DNA of 64,000 nt from CAWHJN01 sp963829705 (GTDB taxonomy: Bacteria; Bacteroidota; Rhodothermia; Rhodothermales; BA12): positions 449,703 to 513,702 of the forward strand of contig CAWHJN010000003.1 in the NCBI GenBank assembly GCA_963829705.1, given 5' to 3'. The position numbers and the translations under genes are program-made. The notes under the pieces are model-generated. The model made no database searches and had not been told where the DNA came from. It saw only the letters and a program-made list of their open reading frames with translations. Shown here piece by piece: positions 7,905 through 15,771 of this stretch (positions are counted from its first letter, which is position 1; every line of letters begins with the position of its first letter).

Positions 7905-9926
7905 ATGCGCCCTTACGTCCCGTCGTCCACCAACCTGCCGGAACTCACGCCGAAGGCCATCGCGCTGGGCGTGGCGCTGTCGGCGATTCTGGCGGGGGCC
8001 AACGCCTACCTCGGCCTCAAAGTCGGGCTGACGGTGTCGGCGTCGATTCCGGCGGCGGTGATTTCGATGGCGCTCTTGCGGTTTTTCCGCGAGTCGAACA
8101 TCCTCGAAAACAACCTCGTGCAGACGGCGGCGTCGGCGGGGGAGAGCGTGGCGGCAGGCGTCATCTTCACGCTGCCTGCGCTCGTGCTGATGGGCTACTG
8201 GCAGGGCTTCTCGTTCTGGCCCGTCTTGATGATCGCGCTCTTCGGCGGCACGCTGGGCGTGCTGTTCACCATCCCGCTGCGCCGCGCGCTCATCGTCGAG
8301 CAGCCGCTGGCGTTTCCCGAGGGCGTGGCGACGGCGGAGGTGCTGAAGGCGGGCAACGAGGGCGGCGCGGGCGTGAAGGCCATCGCGCTGGCGGCGCTGG
8401 CGGCGGCGTTCCTCAAGCTCACGCAGACAGGCTTCAAGCTCGTCGCGCCGAGCGCCGGCTTCGGCGTGCAGACCGGCAACGTCGTCTTCGGTCTCGGGAC
8501 GGATCTCGGCGTGGCGCTGCTCGCCGTCGGCTACATCATCGGGCTCAACATCGCCACGGTCGTGTTTTCGGGCGGCGTCATCGCGTGGCTCGTCGCCATT
8601 CCGCTGTGGATGGCGACGGCGGCGCCCGCCGAGTACGCGGCCATCGTGGGCGACGCGACGGGCTACGACGCGGCTTTTGCCGTGTGGAGCGCCCGCGTGC
8701 GCTACCTCGGCGTCGGCGCGATGGCGGTCGGCGGTTTGTGGGCGCTGATCTCGCTGCTCGGCCCGCTGCGCGACGGCATCAAGGCATCTGTGGCGGCCTT
8801 CAAAGCCTCGCGCCACGGCGGCATGGACAGCATCGAGCGGACAGAGCGCGACACGCCCATCCCCATCGTCGCGGGCGGCACCGTCGCGCTGACGATCCCG
8901 CTGTTTTTCGTGCTGCTCTCGCTCGTAGATCAGGACGCTCTGGGCATCACCGAGGGGCTGTACCTCTCGACGATCGTGTTCGCCCTCTTGTTCGCGCTCG
9001 TGGCGGGCTTCCTGTTCTCGTCCGTCGCGGGCTACATGGCGGGCCTCGTCGGCTCGTCCAACAACCCGATTTCGGGCGTGACGATTGCCACCGTGCTGTC
9101 GATCTCGGGCATCTTCCTCTTCTTGCTCGGCAGCGAGATCAACTTTGCTGTGGACACCACGCAGGCACTCGCAGCAGCGGCGACGGCGATTCTCGTGGGA
9201 GCCGTCGTGTGCTGCGCGGCGGCCATCGCGGGCGACAACCTGCAGGACCTCAAGGCCGGGCAACTCGTCGGCGCGACGCCGTGGAAGCAGCAGCTCATGC
9301 AGGTGCTGGGCGTCTTCGGCGGGGCCGTGGCGATGGCGCCCGTGCTGGGCCTGCTCTTCACCGCCTACGGGTTGGGCGACGTGTTTCCGCGCGCGGGCAT
9401 GAACCCCGCCGAAGCCCTCGCCGCGCCGCAGGCAACGCTGATGGCGAGCGTGGCGCGGGGGGTGCTGGGAGGCGAGTTGCCGTGGAATATGGTCATCATC
9501 GGCGGCGTGCTGGCCGTCGTCGTCATCGTCCTCGACCAGGCGCTGAAAGCCCGGAAGAGTACGTTCCGGCTGCCTGTGCTCGCCGTCGCCGTGGGCCTGT
9601 ACCTGCCCATCGAAGTGACGACGCCCATCTTCCTCGGCGGCCTGCTCGCCTACGCCGTCAGCCGGTCGGTGCGGCGGCGCGTGACGGGCGAGGCGTACCA
9701 CGAAGCCGCCGTGCTGTCGGAGCGGCGCGGGCTGCTGTTCGCGTCGGGCCTCATCACCGGCGAGGCGCTCGTGGGCATCCTGCTGGCCATTCCGTTCGCG
9801 GCGTACCAGCGGCAGGACGTGCTCGTCTTCACCACGATTCCCGCCGGGGCCGCGACGGCGCTGGGGCTGGTGGCCTACGTCGTTTTCGGCGCGTGGCTGT
9901 ACCGCGTCGCCGCCCGCACGTCGTGA
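7905..9926 (+). CDS. OPT-family oligopeptide transporter
   Basis: A 673-residue polytopic inner-membrane protein of the OPT superfamily, which imports peptides or metal chelates with protons. About 15 hydrophobic segments are visible. Family hallmarks include LSAILAGANAYLGLKVGLTV near the N-terminus, ASAGESVAAGVIFTLPAL, PFPEG-type QPLAFPEGVATAEVLKAG, SSNNPISGVTIATV and GDNLQDLKAGQLVGATPW. The ATG at 7905 places the first conserved segment about 10 residues in; upstream in-frame sequence is not protein-like and includes heptad repeats. The stop overlaps the start of a small membrane protein (TGATG), implying translational coupling. Substrate cannot be inferred. Confidence 0.92.
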   Translation: MRPYVPSSTNLPELTPKAIALGVALSAILAGANAYLGLKVGLTVSASIPAAVISMALLRFFRESNILENNLVQTAASAGESVAAGVIFTLPALVLMGYWQGFSFWPVLMIALFGGTLGVLFTIPLRRALIVEQPLAFPEGVATAEVLKAGNEGGAGVKAIALAALAAAFLKLTQTGFKLVAPSAGFGVQTGNVVFGLGTDLGVALLAVGYIIGLNIATVVFSGGVIAWLVAIPLWMATAAPAEYAAIVGDATGYDAAFAVWSARVRYLGVGAMAVGGLWALISLLGPLRDGIKASVAAFKASRHGGMDSIERTERDTPIPIVAGGTVALTIPLFFVLLSLVDQDALGITEGLYLSTIVFALLFALVAGFLFSSVAGYMAGLVGSSNNPISGVTIATVLSISGIFLFLLGSEINFAVDTTQALAAAATAILVGAVVCCAAAIAGDNLQDLKAGQLVGATPWKQQLMQVLGVFGGAVAMAPVLGLLFTAYGLGDVFPRAGMNPAEALAAPQATLMASVARGVLGGELPWNMVIIGGVLAVVVIVLDQALKARKSTFRLPVLAVAVGLYLPIEVTTPIFLGGLLAYAVSRSVRRRVTGEAYHEAAVLSERRGLLFASGLITGEALVGILLAIPFAAYQRQDVLVFTTIPAGAATALGLVAYVVFGAWLYRVAARTS

Positions 9927-10120
9927 TGCTGCGCCACTTCGTCCTCGTCGTCGTCGCGGCGTTCGTCGCCATGCTCGTGATGGCGGGACTGTACCTCGTC
10001 GTCGGCGTCACGCGCCCTCCGCTGACGGGCGGCGCAGGGCGGGCGCTCCTCGATGTGCTCGTCTACGCCCTCCTCACCTTTGGCGTGTGGTGGCTCCTCA
10101 GCCGCCGCCTCCGCCGCTGA
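9926..10120 (+). CDS. Small two-helix membrane protein, 64 aa
   Basis: Starts with the ATG of a TGATG overlap with the OPT stop (9924-9926). Residues about 5-27 (VLVVVAAFVAMLVMAGLYLVV) and 43-59 (LVYALLTFGVWWLLS) form two predicted membrane helices, and the protein ends with the basic RRLRR. It has no recognised family. Tight coupling to the transporter suggests an accessory or stabilising role, but that is inference only. Confidence 0.7.
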   Translation: MLRHFVLVVVAAFVAMLVMAGLYLVVGVTRPPLTGGAGRALLDVLVYALLTFGVWWLLSRRLRR

Positions 10121-10133
10121 TTTTTCCGGTTCG

Positions 10134-10520
10134 ATGGACCTCACGCCTGTTTCGACTCCCGACGCGCCCGCGCCTGCCGGGCACTACTCGCAAGGCCTCG
10201 CGCACGGCGGGCTCGTGTACGTCTCGGGCCAGCTTCCCCTCGACCCGGCGACGGGAAACGTCGTTGAGGGCGGCATCGGCGCGCAGACAGAACGAACGCT
10301 CCAGAACGTCGAGGCCGTGCTGACGGCGGCGGGCAGCGGGCTGGACCGCGTGCTGTCGATGACGATCTACGTCACCGAACGCGCGGCGTGGGCGGAGGTC
10401 AACGCGGCCTGTGCTGCCGCTTTCGGCGCGCACCGCCCGGCGAGGGCCGTCATCCCCGTGGCCGAGCTGAAGCCGGGCTGTTTCGTGGAAATCCAGGCGG
10501 TTGCCGCGCGGGATTCGTAA
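10134..10520 (+). CDS. ridA: RidA-family reactive-intermediate deaminase
   Basis: RidA proteins hydrolyse enamine/imine intermediates released by PLP enzymes. This 128-residue protein has the full family pattern: GHYSQGLAHGGLVYVSGQLP, the ERTLQNVEAVLTAAGSGLDR helix, and the HRPARAVIPVAELKPGC region with the conserved Arg that binds the substrate carboxylate. The ATG at 10134 follows 13 nt after the small membrane protein, so it may belong to the same transcript. Confidence 0.93.
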   Translation: MDLTPVSTPDAPAPAGHYSQGLAHGGLVYVSGQLPLDPATGNVVEGGIGAQTERTLQNVEAVLTAAGSGLDRVLSMTIYVTERAAWAEVNAACAAAFGAHRPARAVIPVAELKPGCFVEIQAVAARDS

Positions 10521-10549
10521 CGTGCCCTCTCACGTTTTGCGCGACGCCC

Positions 10550-11293
10550 ATGAACCTCTCGAAGTTCAGCCAGGCCCGGCTCGTCGAGCGCGTCGATTTC
10601 ACCGACCATCTCGCCGCCTTCCGCTTCCGCCCCGACCGCCCGCTCGCCTTCGCGGCCGGGCAGTACGCGACGCTCGCGCTGCTCGACGGCGAAAAGCTCA
10701 TCCAGCGGGCGTACTCCATCGTCTCGTCGCCGCACGAGGGCGACCTGGAGTTTTTCATCGAACTCGTGCCCGAGGGCGAACTGACGCCGCGGCTGTGGGA
10801 GATCCCCGTCGGCGGCGACCTGCTCATCCGCGCCAAAATCGTCGGGCGCTTTACGCAGGACGCCGACCTCAAGCGCCACCTCATGCTGGCGACCGTCACG
10901 GGCGTCGCGCCGTACCTCAGCATGGTGCGCCACCACGCGCACCGGCTGGCCGCGGGCGAAGCGCTGCCGGACCGCTTCCTCATCGTCCACGGTGCCAGCC
11001 ACAGCCGCGACTTCGGCACGTACCACGACGAACTCGTGAACCTCGCCCGCGCTGATTGGCTGCACTACGTCCCCACCGTCAGCCGCCCGTGGGAGGACGA
11101 AGACTGGACCGGCGAGACGGGCCGCGTCGGCGACGTCGTCCGCAAGCACGCCGATGCGTTCGATTTCGGCGCGGGCAAGGCCGTCGCGTATGCGTGCGGG
11201 CACCCGCAGATGATCGAGAACACGCACGGCCTGCTCACCCGCGCCCGCTTCCCCGCCGAGCACTTCCGCGAGGAGAAGTATTTCACGGCGTAA
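10550..11293 (+). CDS. fpr: Ferredoxin-NADP reductase (Fpr type)
   Basis: Flavoprotein that exchanges electrons between NADP(H) and ferredoxin or flavodoxin. The 247-residue protein has the FAD domain motifs FAAGQYATLAL and QRAYSIVSSP, then an NADP domain with TVTGVAPYLSM (a variant of the usual TGTGxAP), VHGASHSRDFGTY and VAYACGHPQMIE. The C-terminus HFREEKYF resembles the terminal aromatic end of bacterial Fpr. The start at 10550 is 29 nt after ridA. A terminator for the opposing gdh gene lies just past its stop. Confidence 0.9.
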   Translation: MNLSKFSQARLVERVDFTDHLAAFRFRPDRPLAFAAGQYATLALLDGEKLIQRAYSIVSSPHEGDLEFFIELVPEGELTPRLWEIPVGGDLLIRAKIVGRFTQDADLKRHLMLATVTGVAPYLSMVRHHAHRLAAGEALPDRFLIVHGASHSRDFGTYHDELVNLARADWLHYVPTVSRPWEDEDWTGETGRVGDVVRKHADAFDFGAGKAVAYACGHPQMIENTHGLLTRARFPAEHFREEKYFTA

Positions 11294-11298
11294 GCGCA

Positions 11299-11335
11299 CA
11301 AAAAACCGGCATCCCTCTGCCGAGAGATGCCGGTT
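11299..11335 (-). terminator. Rho-independent terminator for the glutamate dehydrogenase gene
   Basis: A perfect 10-bp stem, AACCGGCATC (11304-11313) with GATGCCGGTT (11326-11335), has a 12-nt loop. Read on the minus strand it runs into a T tract (11299-11305), 22 nt beyond the stop at 11358. It may also block read-through from fpr. Confidence 0.9.
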
Positions 11336-11357
11336 GGAATCGCAGACGCGAGGGCAC

Positions 11358-12764
11358 TTACGGGAAGATGCCCATCTCGCGGTAGCTCACCGCCACCTTC
11401 TCGATGGCGTTGATGAACGCGCCCGTCCGCAGGTCCACGTCGTACTTCTGACGCACCTCGCGGAGTTCGTCGTAGGCGTTGATCATCGTCTCTTCGAGGC
11501 CCGAGTTGACGAGGTCGATCTCGTCGGCCCCGTGGATGATCTGCTGGCGGAGTTCGGCCTCGAAAGGCTTGCCCGTCGCCTGCTCGATGGTCTGCACGAG
11601 GCGCTCCTGCATCCGCTGCTCGGCGCGTTTGCTCATGCGCCCGAAGCGCACGTGCGACAGGTTACGCAGCCACTCGAAGTACGAAACCGTCACGCCGCCC
11701 GCGTTGATGTAGACGTCTGGGATGACCATCACGCCCCGCTCCCGCAGCACGTCGTCGGCGTCGGCGGTGACGGGGCCGTTGGCAGCTTCGGCCACGATCT
11801 TGGCGTTGACGCGGCCCACGTTGTCGTCGCGGATCTGGCCTTCGAGCGCCGCTGGCACGAGCACGTCGCATTCGACGCCGATGACTTCGGAGGCGTCGCC
11901 GATGTGCTCCGCACCCGGCATCCCGATAAACGTGCCATGCTCGCGGCGGTAGGCCATCACCTTGTTGATGTCGAGGCCATCGGGGTTGTGGATGGTGCCT
12001 TCCATCTCGGCCAGCGCCACGAGCACGCCGCCCGCCTCGTGGATAAAGCGCGCCGCGTGCGAACCGACGTTGCCGAGCCCCTGAACGGCGAAGCGTTTGC
12101 CCTCGATGCCCGTGGAGAGGCCCAGCGCTTCCATGTCTTCGCTGAACGAGAGCGCTTGGCGGATGCCGAAAAAGACGCCCCGGCCCGTGGCCTCGGTGCG
12201 CCCGCGCACGCCGCCCTGCCCTACGGGCTTGCCCGTCACGCACGCGAGCGCGTTGATGTCGCCGTCGCTGAGGGCGCCGTAGGTGTCCATGATCCACGCC
12301 ATCTCGCGCGCGCCCGTGCCGTAGTCGGGCGCAGGCACGTCCACGCCGGGACCGATAAAGTTCTTGCGCGTCAGCTCGTACGTGTAGCGCCGCGTGATGC
12401 GCTCGAGTTCACCGACGGAGTAGTTGCGCGGGTTGATGTTGATGCCGCCTTTCGCGCCACCGAAAGGCACGTCCACGATGGCACACTTGTACGTCATCAG
12501 CGCCGCCAGCGCCATCACCTCACTCTCGTTGACGTTGTCAGAGTAGCGGATGCCGCCTTTCGTGGGCAGCTTGTGGTGCGAGTGCTCGGCGCGGTACGCC
12601 TCGATGACTTCGATGGAACCGTCGTCGCGCTTGAGCGGGAATTCCATGCGGTAGACGCTGTTGCACATGCGAATCTGCTTGAGCAAACCGGAGTCGTAAC
12701 TGAGGTATCCGGTTGCCCGGTCGAACATACGGTTGACCTGGGCGAAGAAATCGGGGTGACTCAT
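11358..12764 (-). CDS. gdhA: Glutamate dehydrogenase (Glu/Leu/Phe/Val family)
   Basis: Interconverts glutamate and 2-oxoglutarate plus ammonium. The 468-residue protein shows the substrate-binding segment KGGIRYSDNVNESEVMALA with the catalytic-site Lys, the VDVPFGGAKGGI motif, PAPDYGTGAREMAWIMDTYG, and a Rossmann region around RFAVQGLGNVG. Length is slightly longer than the usual 410-450. The ATG at 12764 (MSHPDFFAQVNRMFDRATG) is preferred over more distal in-frame starts, which are rich in low-complexity residues. A consensus -7 box (TACCTTTG on the minus strand, 12829-12822) lies 58 nt upstream. Confidence 0.94.
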   Translation of the reverse strand: MSHPDFFAQVNRMFDRATGYLSYDSGLLKQIRMCNSVYRMEFPLKRDDGSIEVIEAYRAEHSHHKLPTKGGIRYSDNVNESEVMALAALMTYKCAIVDVPFGGAKGGININPRNYSVGELERITRRYTYELTRKNFIGPGVDVPAPDYGTGAREMAWIMDTYGALSDGDINALACVTGKPVGQGGVRGRTEATGRGVFFGIRQALSFSEDMEALGLSTGIEGKRFAVQGLGNVGSHAARFIHEAGGVLVALAEMEGTIHNPDGLDINKVMAYRREHGTFIGMPGAEHIGDASEVIGVECDVLVPAALEGQIRDDNVGRVNAKIVAEAANGPVTADADDVLRERGVMVIPDVYINAGGVTVSYFEWLRNLSHVRFGRMSKRAEQRMQERLVQTIEQATGKPFEAELRQQIIHGADEIDLVNSGLEETMINAYDELREVRQKYDVDLRTGAFINAIEKVAVSYREMGIFP

Positions 12765-12821
12765 GAGGACAGCAGACGGGATGGTTCGACAAGGTGGAAG
12801 CCCTTCCAACAGGGCAAGCCG

Positions 12822-12829
12822 CAAAGGTA
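12822..12829 (-). promoter_or_regulatory. Bacteroidota-type -7 promoter box for gdhA
   Basis: TACCTTTG on the minus strand matches the Bacteroidota primary-sigma -7 consensus TAnnTTTG exactly, 58 nt upstream of the gdhA ATG. A clear -33 TTTG is not seen at the expected spacing. Confidence 0.6.
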
Positions 12830-12861
12830 CGCAATCGGGTCGTGGGGAAGCCACGCGCGCC

Positions 12862-12869
12862 TAACTTTG
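12862..12869 (+). promoter_or_regulatory. Bacteroidota-type -7 promoter box for aroE
   Basis: TAACTTTG matches TAnnTTTG exactly and lies 26 nt upstream of the aroE GTG start. With the opposing box at 12822-12829 it makes a compact divergent promoter pair. The -33 element is not obvious. Confidence 0.6.
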
Positions 12870-12894
12870 CAGATACCTCACCAGCCCCACCGCC

Positions 12895-13746
12895 GTGCCT
12901 GCCCTTTCGATCTCCGCACACACCCGCCTCGTCGTGCTGCTGGGCGATCCCGTCGGCCACTCGCGTTCGCCCGAACTCCACAACGCTGCCTTCGCCGCTG
13001 CCGGGCTCGATTACGCCTACCTCGCCTGCCGCGTCGCCCCCGACGCGCTGGGCGACGCCGTCCGGGGACTGCGGGCGCTGGGCATCGCCGGGGCCAACGT
13101 GACGATCCCGCACAAACAGGCCATCGTCCCCTATCTCGACGACTGCACCAGAGCGGCGCGGGGCGTGGGAGCCGTCAACACCGTCGTCGTCGAGTCCACC
13201 CCCGAAGGCCCGCGCCTCGTGGGCGACAACACCGACGTGGGGGGCTTCCTCGATGGACTCGCCCCGCACGCCGACGCGCTGCGCGGGTCCGAGATACTGG
13301 TGTGGGGCGCGGGCGGTGCCGCGCGGGCGGTCGTCTATGCCCTCCTCACGACGCTCGCACCGTCGCGTCTCACCCTCGTCGCCCGCCGCGTAGAGCAGGC
13401 CACCGCGCTCGCCGCCGATTTTGCTGCCCTCGACCCACACGGCGCGCTCGGTGTGGCCTCGTTCGGGGACGCCGCCGCGCGCGCGCCCTCCGCCCGCCTG
13501 CTCGTCAACACGACACCGCTGGGGATGCACCCTCACCCTGACGCCACACCGTACCCGGAGGCCAATTTTACCACTGGGCAGGTGGTCTACGACCTCGTTT
13601 ACCGCCCCGAGCAGACACGGCTGCTGCGCGAGGCGGCGGCGGCAGGCGCGGGTGTCGTGACAGGTCGGAGTATGTTCCACGGCCAAGCCGCACGCGCCTT
13701 CGAGCGCTGGACGGGCGTGCCCATGCCCGATGTACACACGTCCTAA
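12895..13746 (+). CDS. aroE: Shikimate dehydrogenase (NADP+)
   Basis: Reduces 3-dehydroshikimate to shikimate in aromatic amino-acid synthesis. The 283-residue protein has LLGDPVGHSRSPELHNAAF (shikimate binding), ANVTIPHKQ with the catalytic Lys, GAVNTVV, DNTDVGGF with the catalytic Asp, the Rossmann loop VWGAGGAARAVVYAL, and LVNTTPLGMHP. A GTG start at 12895 is used; there is no ATG in frame before LLGDP. A consensus -7 box stands 26 nt upstream. Confidence 0.94.
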   Translation: MPALSISAHTRLVVLLGDPVGHSRSPELHNAAFAAAGLDYAYLACRVAPDALGDAVRGLRALGIAGANVTIPHKQAIVPYLDDCTRAARGVGAVNTVVVESTPEGPRLVGDNTDVGGFLDGLAPHADALRGSEILVWGAGGAARAVVYALLTTLAPSRLTLVARRVEQATALAADFAALDPHGALGVASFGDAAARAPSARLLVNTTPLGMHPHPDATPYPEANFTTGQVVYDLVYRPEQTRLLREAAAAGAGVVTGRSMFHGQAARAFERWTGVPMPDVHTS

Positions 13747-13859
13747 ATCGCTCATATGTGACGGTCTTGACAGGCCACCGGCAGCCCGTGTGCGCGTAGG
13801 AACAGCCTCTTAGAGGTCAGGTTGCGTGCAGACCTGCTCCCCCCGACGCACACCACGTC

Positions 13860-14447
13860 ATGTATCTGCCGCTCCCCTTCACGATGAGCCCCTTTCACCG
13901 GGTGCGCCAGTGGGTGACGCGAGCGCAGCCTTTGGCCCCGCGCCTGCTGCGTGCCACCAGCGCCCATCGGCTCGACCCCCTCGCGGGATCGTTCTCCTTC
14001 TCCCCCAGCCTGGCCCCGCCTGATCAGGCGCAAGGCGCCCGCCAGCCGACGCCAAAGCCCACGCTAGCCACGCGCCTGCTCGTGCTCGAAGACAACCCGG
14101 ACTCGGGCGAGTTGCTGAAAACCCTCCTCGACGAGCGCTACGACGTCACGCTGTGCGCCACCTACGACGCTGCGCTCCAGGCGCTCCAGGAAGAGTCGTT
14201 CGATCTGCTGCTGCTCGACATCAACCTCGGTGAGCGCCGCACCGGGGCCGATCTGCTGCGTGCCGCCCGCCAGATGACGCCGCAGGTAGAGGCCCCCGCC
14301 GTGGCCTGCACAGCTTACGCCACCGCCAATGAAGCGGGCGAAAGCTGGTACGAGGACGCCGGCTTCAACGGCTACGTCCGCAAGCCTTTCGAGATCGACG
14401 ACCTGTTCGACACCATCGCGCGTGTGCTGCGCCGCAGCCGCCACTGA
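13860..14447 (+). CDS. Stand-alone response regulator (REC domain)
   Basis: A 195-residue protein with an N-terminal tail of about 70 residues rich in Pro/Ala/Arg, then one CheY-like receiver domain. The domain shows LLVLEDNPDSGELLKTLLDE (acidic pair), the phosphoacceptor Asp in LLLLDINLGE, the Thr/Ala switch region ACTAYAT, and the Lys in VRKPFEIDD. There is no output domain and no kinase nearby, so it is an orphan regulator acting through protein contacts. An alternative start at 13884 (MSPFHRV) would shorten the tail by 8 residues. The stop overlaps the next ATG (TGATG). Confidence 0.88.
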   Translation: MYLPLPFTMSPFHRVRQWVTRAQPLAPRLLRATSAHRLDPLAGSFSFSPSLAPPDQAQGARQPTPKPTLATRLLVLEDNPDSGELLKTLLDERYDVTLCATYDAALQALQEESFDLLLLDINLGERRTGADLLRAARQMTPQVEAPAVACTAYATANEAGESWYEDAGFNGYVRKPFEIDDLFDTIARVLRRSRH

Positions 14448-15199
14448 TGCTGCTCCACCCGGAACGGCTCGTCTCGATCCCAGGGCTACAGGCAGCCTTC
14501 ACCCTGCGAACCGGTGGTGCGAGCCCACCTCCCTTCGACACGCTCAACCTCGGCCTGAGCACGGGCGACGCCGAAGCCACCGTGCGCGAGAACCGCAGGC
14601 GCGTCTTCGGCATCCTCGGCTTTGCACCGGACGCCGCTGCCATCGCGGGGCAGGTGCATGGAAGCGCCGTCCGCGTCGTGGAAAAAGGAGGCCTCTATCC
14701 CGGCTTCGATGGACTGGTGACGAGGACGAAAGGCGTCCTGCTCGCCATCACCGCCGCCGATTGCGCCGTCGTGCTGCTGGCCGACGCGGAGGCGGGCGTC
14801 CTCGGCGCGTGCCATGCGGGCTGGCGCGGCACGGTCGCGTGCATCGCCGCCCGCACACTTGAGGTGATGAAAAGCCTCGATGCCGACCCCGCGCGTGTGG
14901 TTGCCTACATCAGCCCATGCATTTCGGAAAAAGCCTTCGAAGTGGGCCCCGAGGTCGCCGCGCAGTTCGACGATGCTTTCGTCCACCCGCGCCCCGATGC
15001 CAATCCGCACGTGGACCTCAAAGGCGCGCTGGCCGCGCAACTCGTCGAAGGTGGCGTGCCCCGCGAGGCTATCGAGGTGTCGCCGCTGTGTACTGCCACC
15101 GACACCGAGCGCTTTTTCTCGTACCGCGCCGAAGACGGTGCGACGGGCCGCATGATGGGCCTCATCGGCTGGTCAGACGATCAGGCATCTCGCCCGTGA
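14447..15199 (+). CDS. pgeF: Peptidoglycan editing factor PgeF (YfiH/laccase-domain family)
   Basis: The family removes misincorporated residues from peptidoglycan precursors and has purine nucleoside phosphorylase or deaminase activity in some members. The 250-residue protein has all three metal-ligand motifs: GQVHGSAV (His), ITAADCAVVLLAD (Cys) and ACHAGWRGTV (His). FSYRAEDGATGRMMGLIGW closes the domain. It overlaps the response-regulator stop by the ATG of TGATG, suggesting coupled translation. It converges with tsaE. Confidence 0.93.
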   Translation: MLLHPERLVSIPGLQAAFTLRTGGASPPPFDTLNLGLSTGDAEATVRENRRRVFGILGFAPDAAAIAGQVHGSAVRVVEKGGLYPGFDGLVTRTKGVLLAITAADCAVVLLADAEAGVLGACHAGWRGTVACIAARTLEVMKSLDADPARVVAYISPCISEKAFEVGPEVAAQFDDAFVHPRPDANPHVDLKGALAAQLVEGGVPREAIEVSPLCTATDTERFFSYRAEDGATGRMMGLIGWSDDQASRP

Positions 15200-15200
15200 A

Positions 15201-15629
15201 TCATCGCCAGCGGAAGCGGCGCGTGTCGCCGCCGCCATGCTCGATGTAGAGGTGGAGCGTGTGGCCCGGCAGCCACTCCGCTACGCGCTCCGGCCACTCG
15301 ACGACGACGATGCTCTCCTGCGTGAGGTACTCGTCGAAGCCCAGTCGCCCCCACTCCTCGCTGCGTTCCAGCCGGTAGGCGTCGATGTGGTACAGCGGAG
15401 CGTCGGCCTCGTACTCGTGGAGGAGCGTGAAGGTAGGGCTGCTCACCTGCTCTGGCGACACGCCTAGCCCGGCGGCAATACCCCGGACGAGGTGCGTCTT
15501 GCCCGCGCCTAGCTCCCCGTGCAGCGCGAGCACATCGCCCGGCTGGAGGTGCGCGGCCAGCAGGCGGCCCCACGCCTCCGTTTCTTCGGCAGAACGGGTG
15601 ACGTGCGGGGCGAGGCGGGAGAGGGACAG
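15201..15629 (-). CDS. tsaE: tRNA threonylcarbamoyladenosine synthesis ATPase TsaE (start uncertain)
   Basis: TsaE is the P-loop ATPase that supports TsaBD in making the universal t6A modification of tRNA. The core is intact: GELGAGKTHLVRGIAAGLG (Walker A), SSPTFTLLHEY, LYHIDAYRLE, and the VVEWPERVAEWLP region. The frame upstream continues with family-like sequence (TRSAEETEAWGRLLAAHL), so the protein should begin near 15629, but there is no ATG, GTG or TTG there. The only candidates are CTG at 15629 or a frameshift joining a GTG at 15675 in another frame. The first conventional in-frame start (GTG 15533) would remove about 32 residues before the P-loop. Confidence 0.85.
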   Translation of the reverse strand: MSLSRLAPHVTRSAEETEAWGRLLAAHLQPGDVLALHGELGAGKTHLVRGIAAGLGVSPEQVSSPTFTLLHEYEADAPLYHIDAYRLERSEEWGRLGFDEYLTQESIVVVEWPERVAEWLPGHTLHLYIEHGGGDTRRFRWR

Positions 15630-15692
15630 GTTCCAAGACGAGGGGCAGCGTTACAGAGGCAGCGCAGGTGTTCACTTCGGGTAAACCCTTGT

Positions 15693-15729
15693 TTTACATG
15701 AAACTAAACCATGCTTATGCGCATGTAAA
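15693..15729. promoter_or_regulatory. AT-rich inverted repeat between tsaE and the PRC-barrel gene
   Basis: TTTACATG (15693-15700) and CATGTAAA (15722-15729) are perfect inverted arms 21 nt apart. The word AAACCATGC occurs at both shoulders as a direct repeat (from about 15706 and about 15728). The patch is far more AT-rich than its surroundings and lies 43 nt before the PRC-barrel ATG, so it is the likely promoter/operator region. Confidence 0.5.
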
Positions 15730-15771
15730 CCATGCAATTCGCTGAAACATGCACTTTATATACATTCGACC

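Noticed and set aside
15181..15675. A separate small gene reading from GTG 15675 across the tsaE region in another frame
   Set aside because: Its product is Pro/Arg/Ala-rich with no motifs, while the TsaE frame has full family motifs; it matters only as a possible source of the missing TsaE start.
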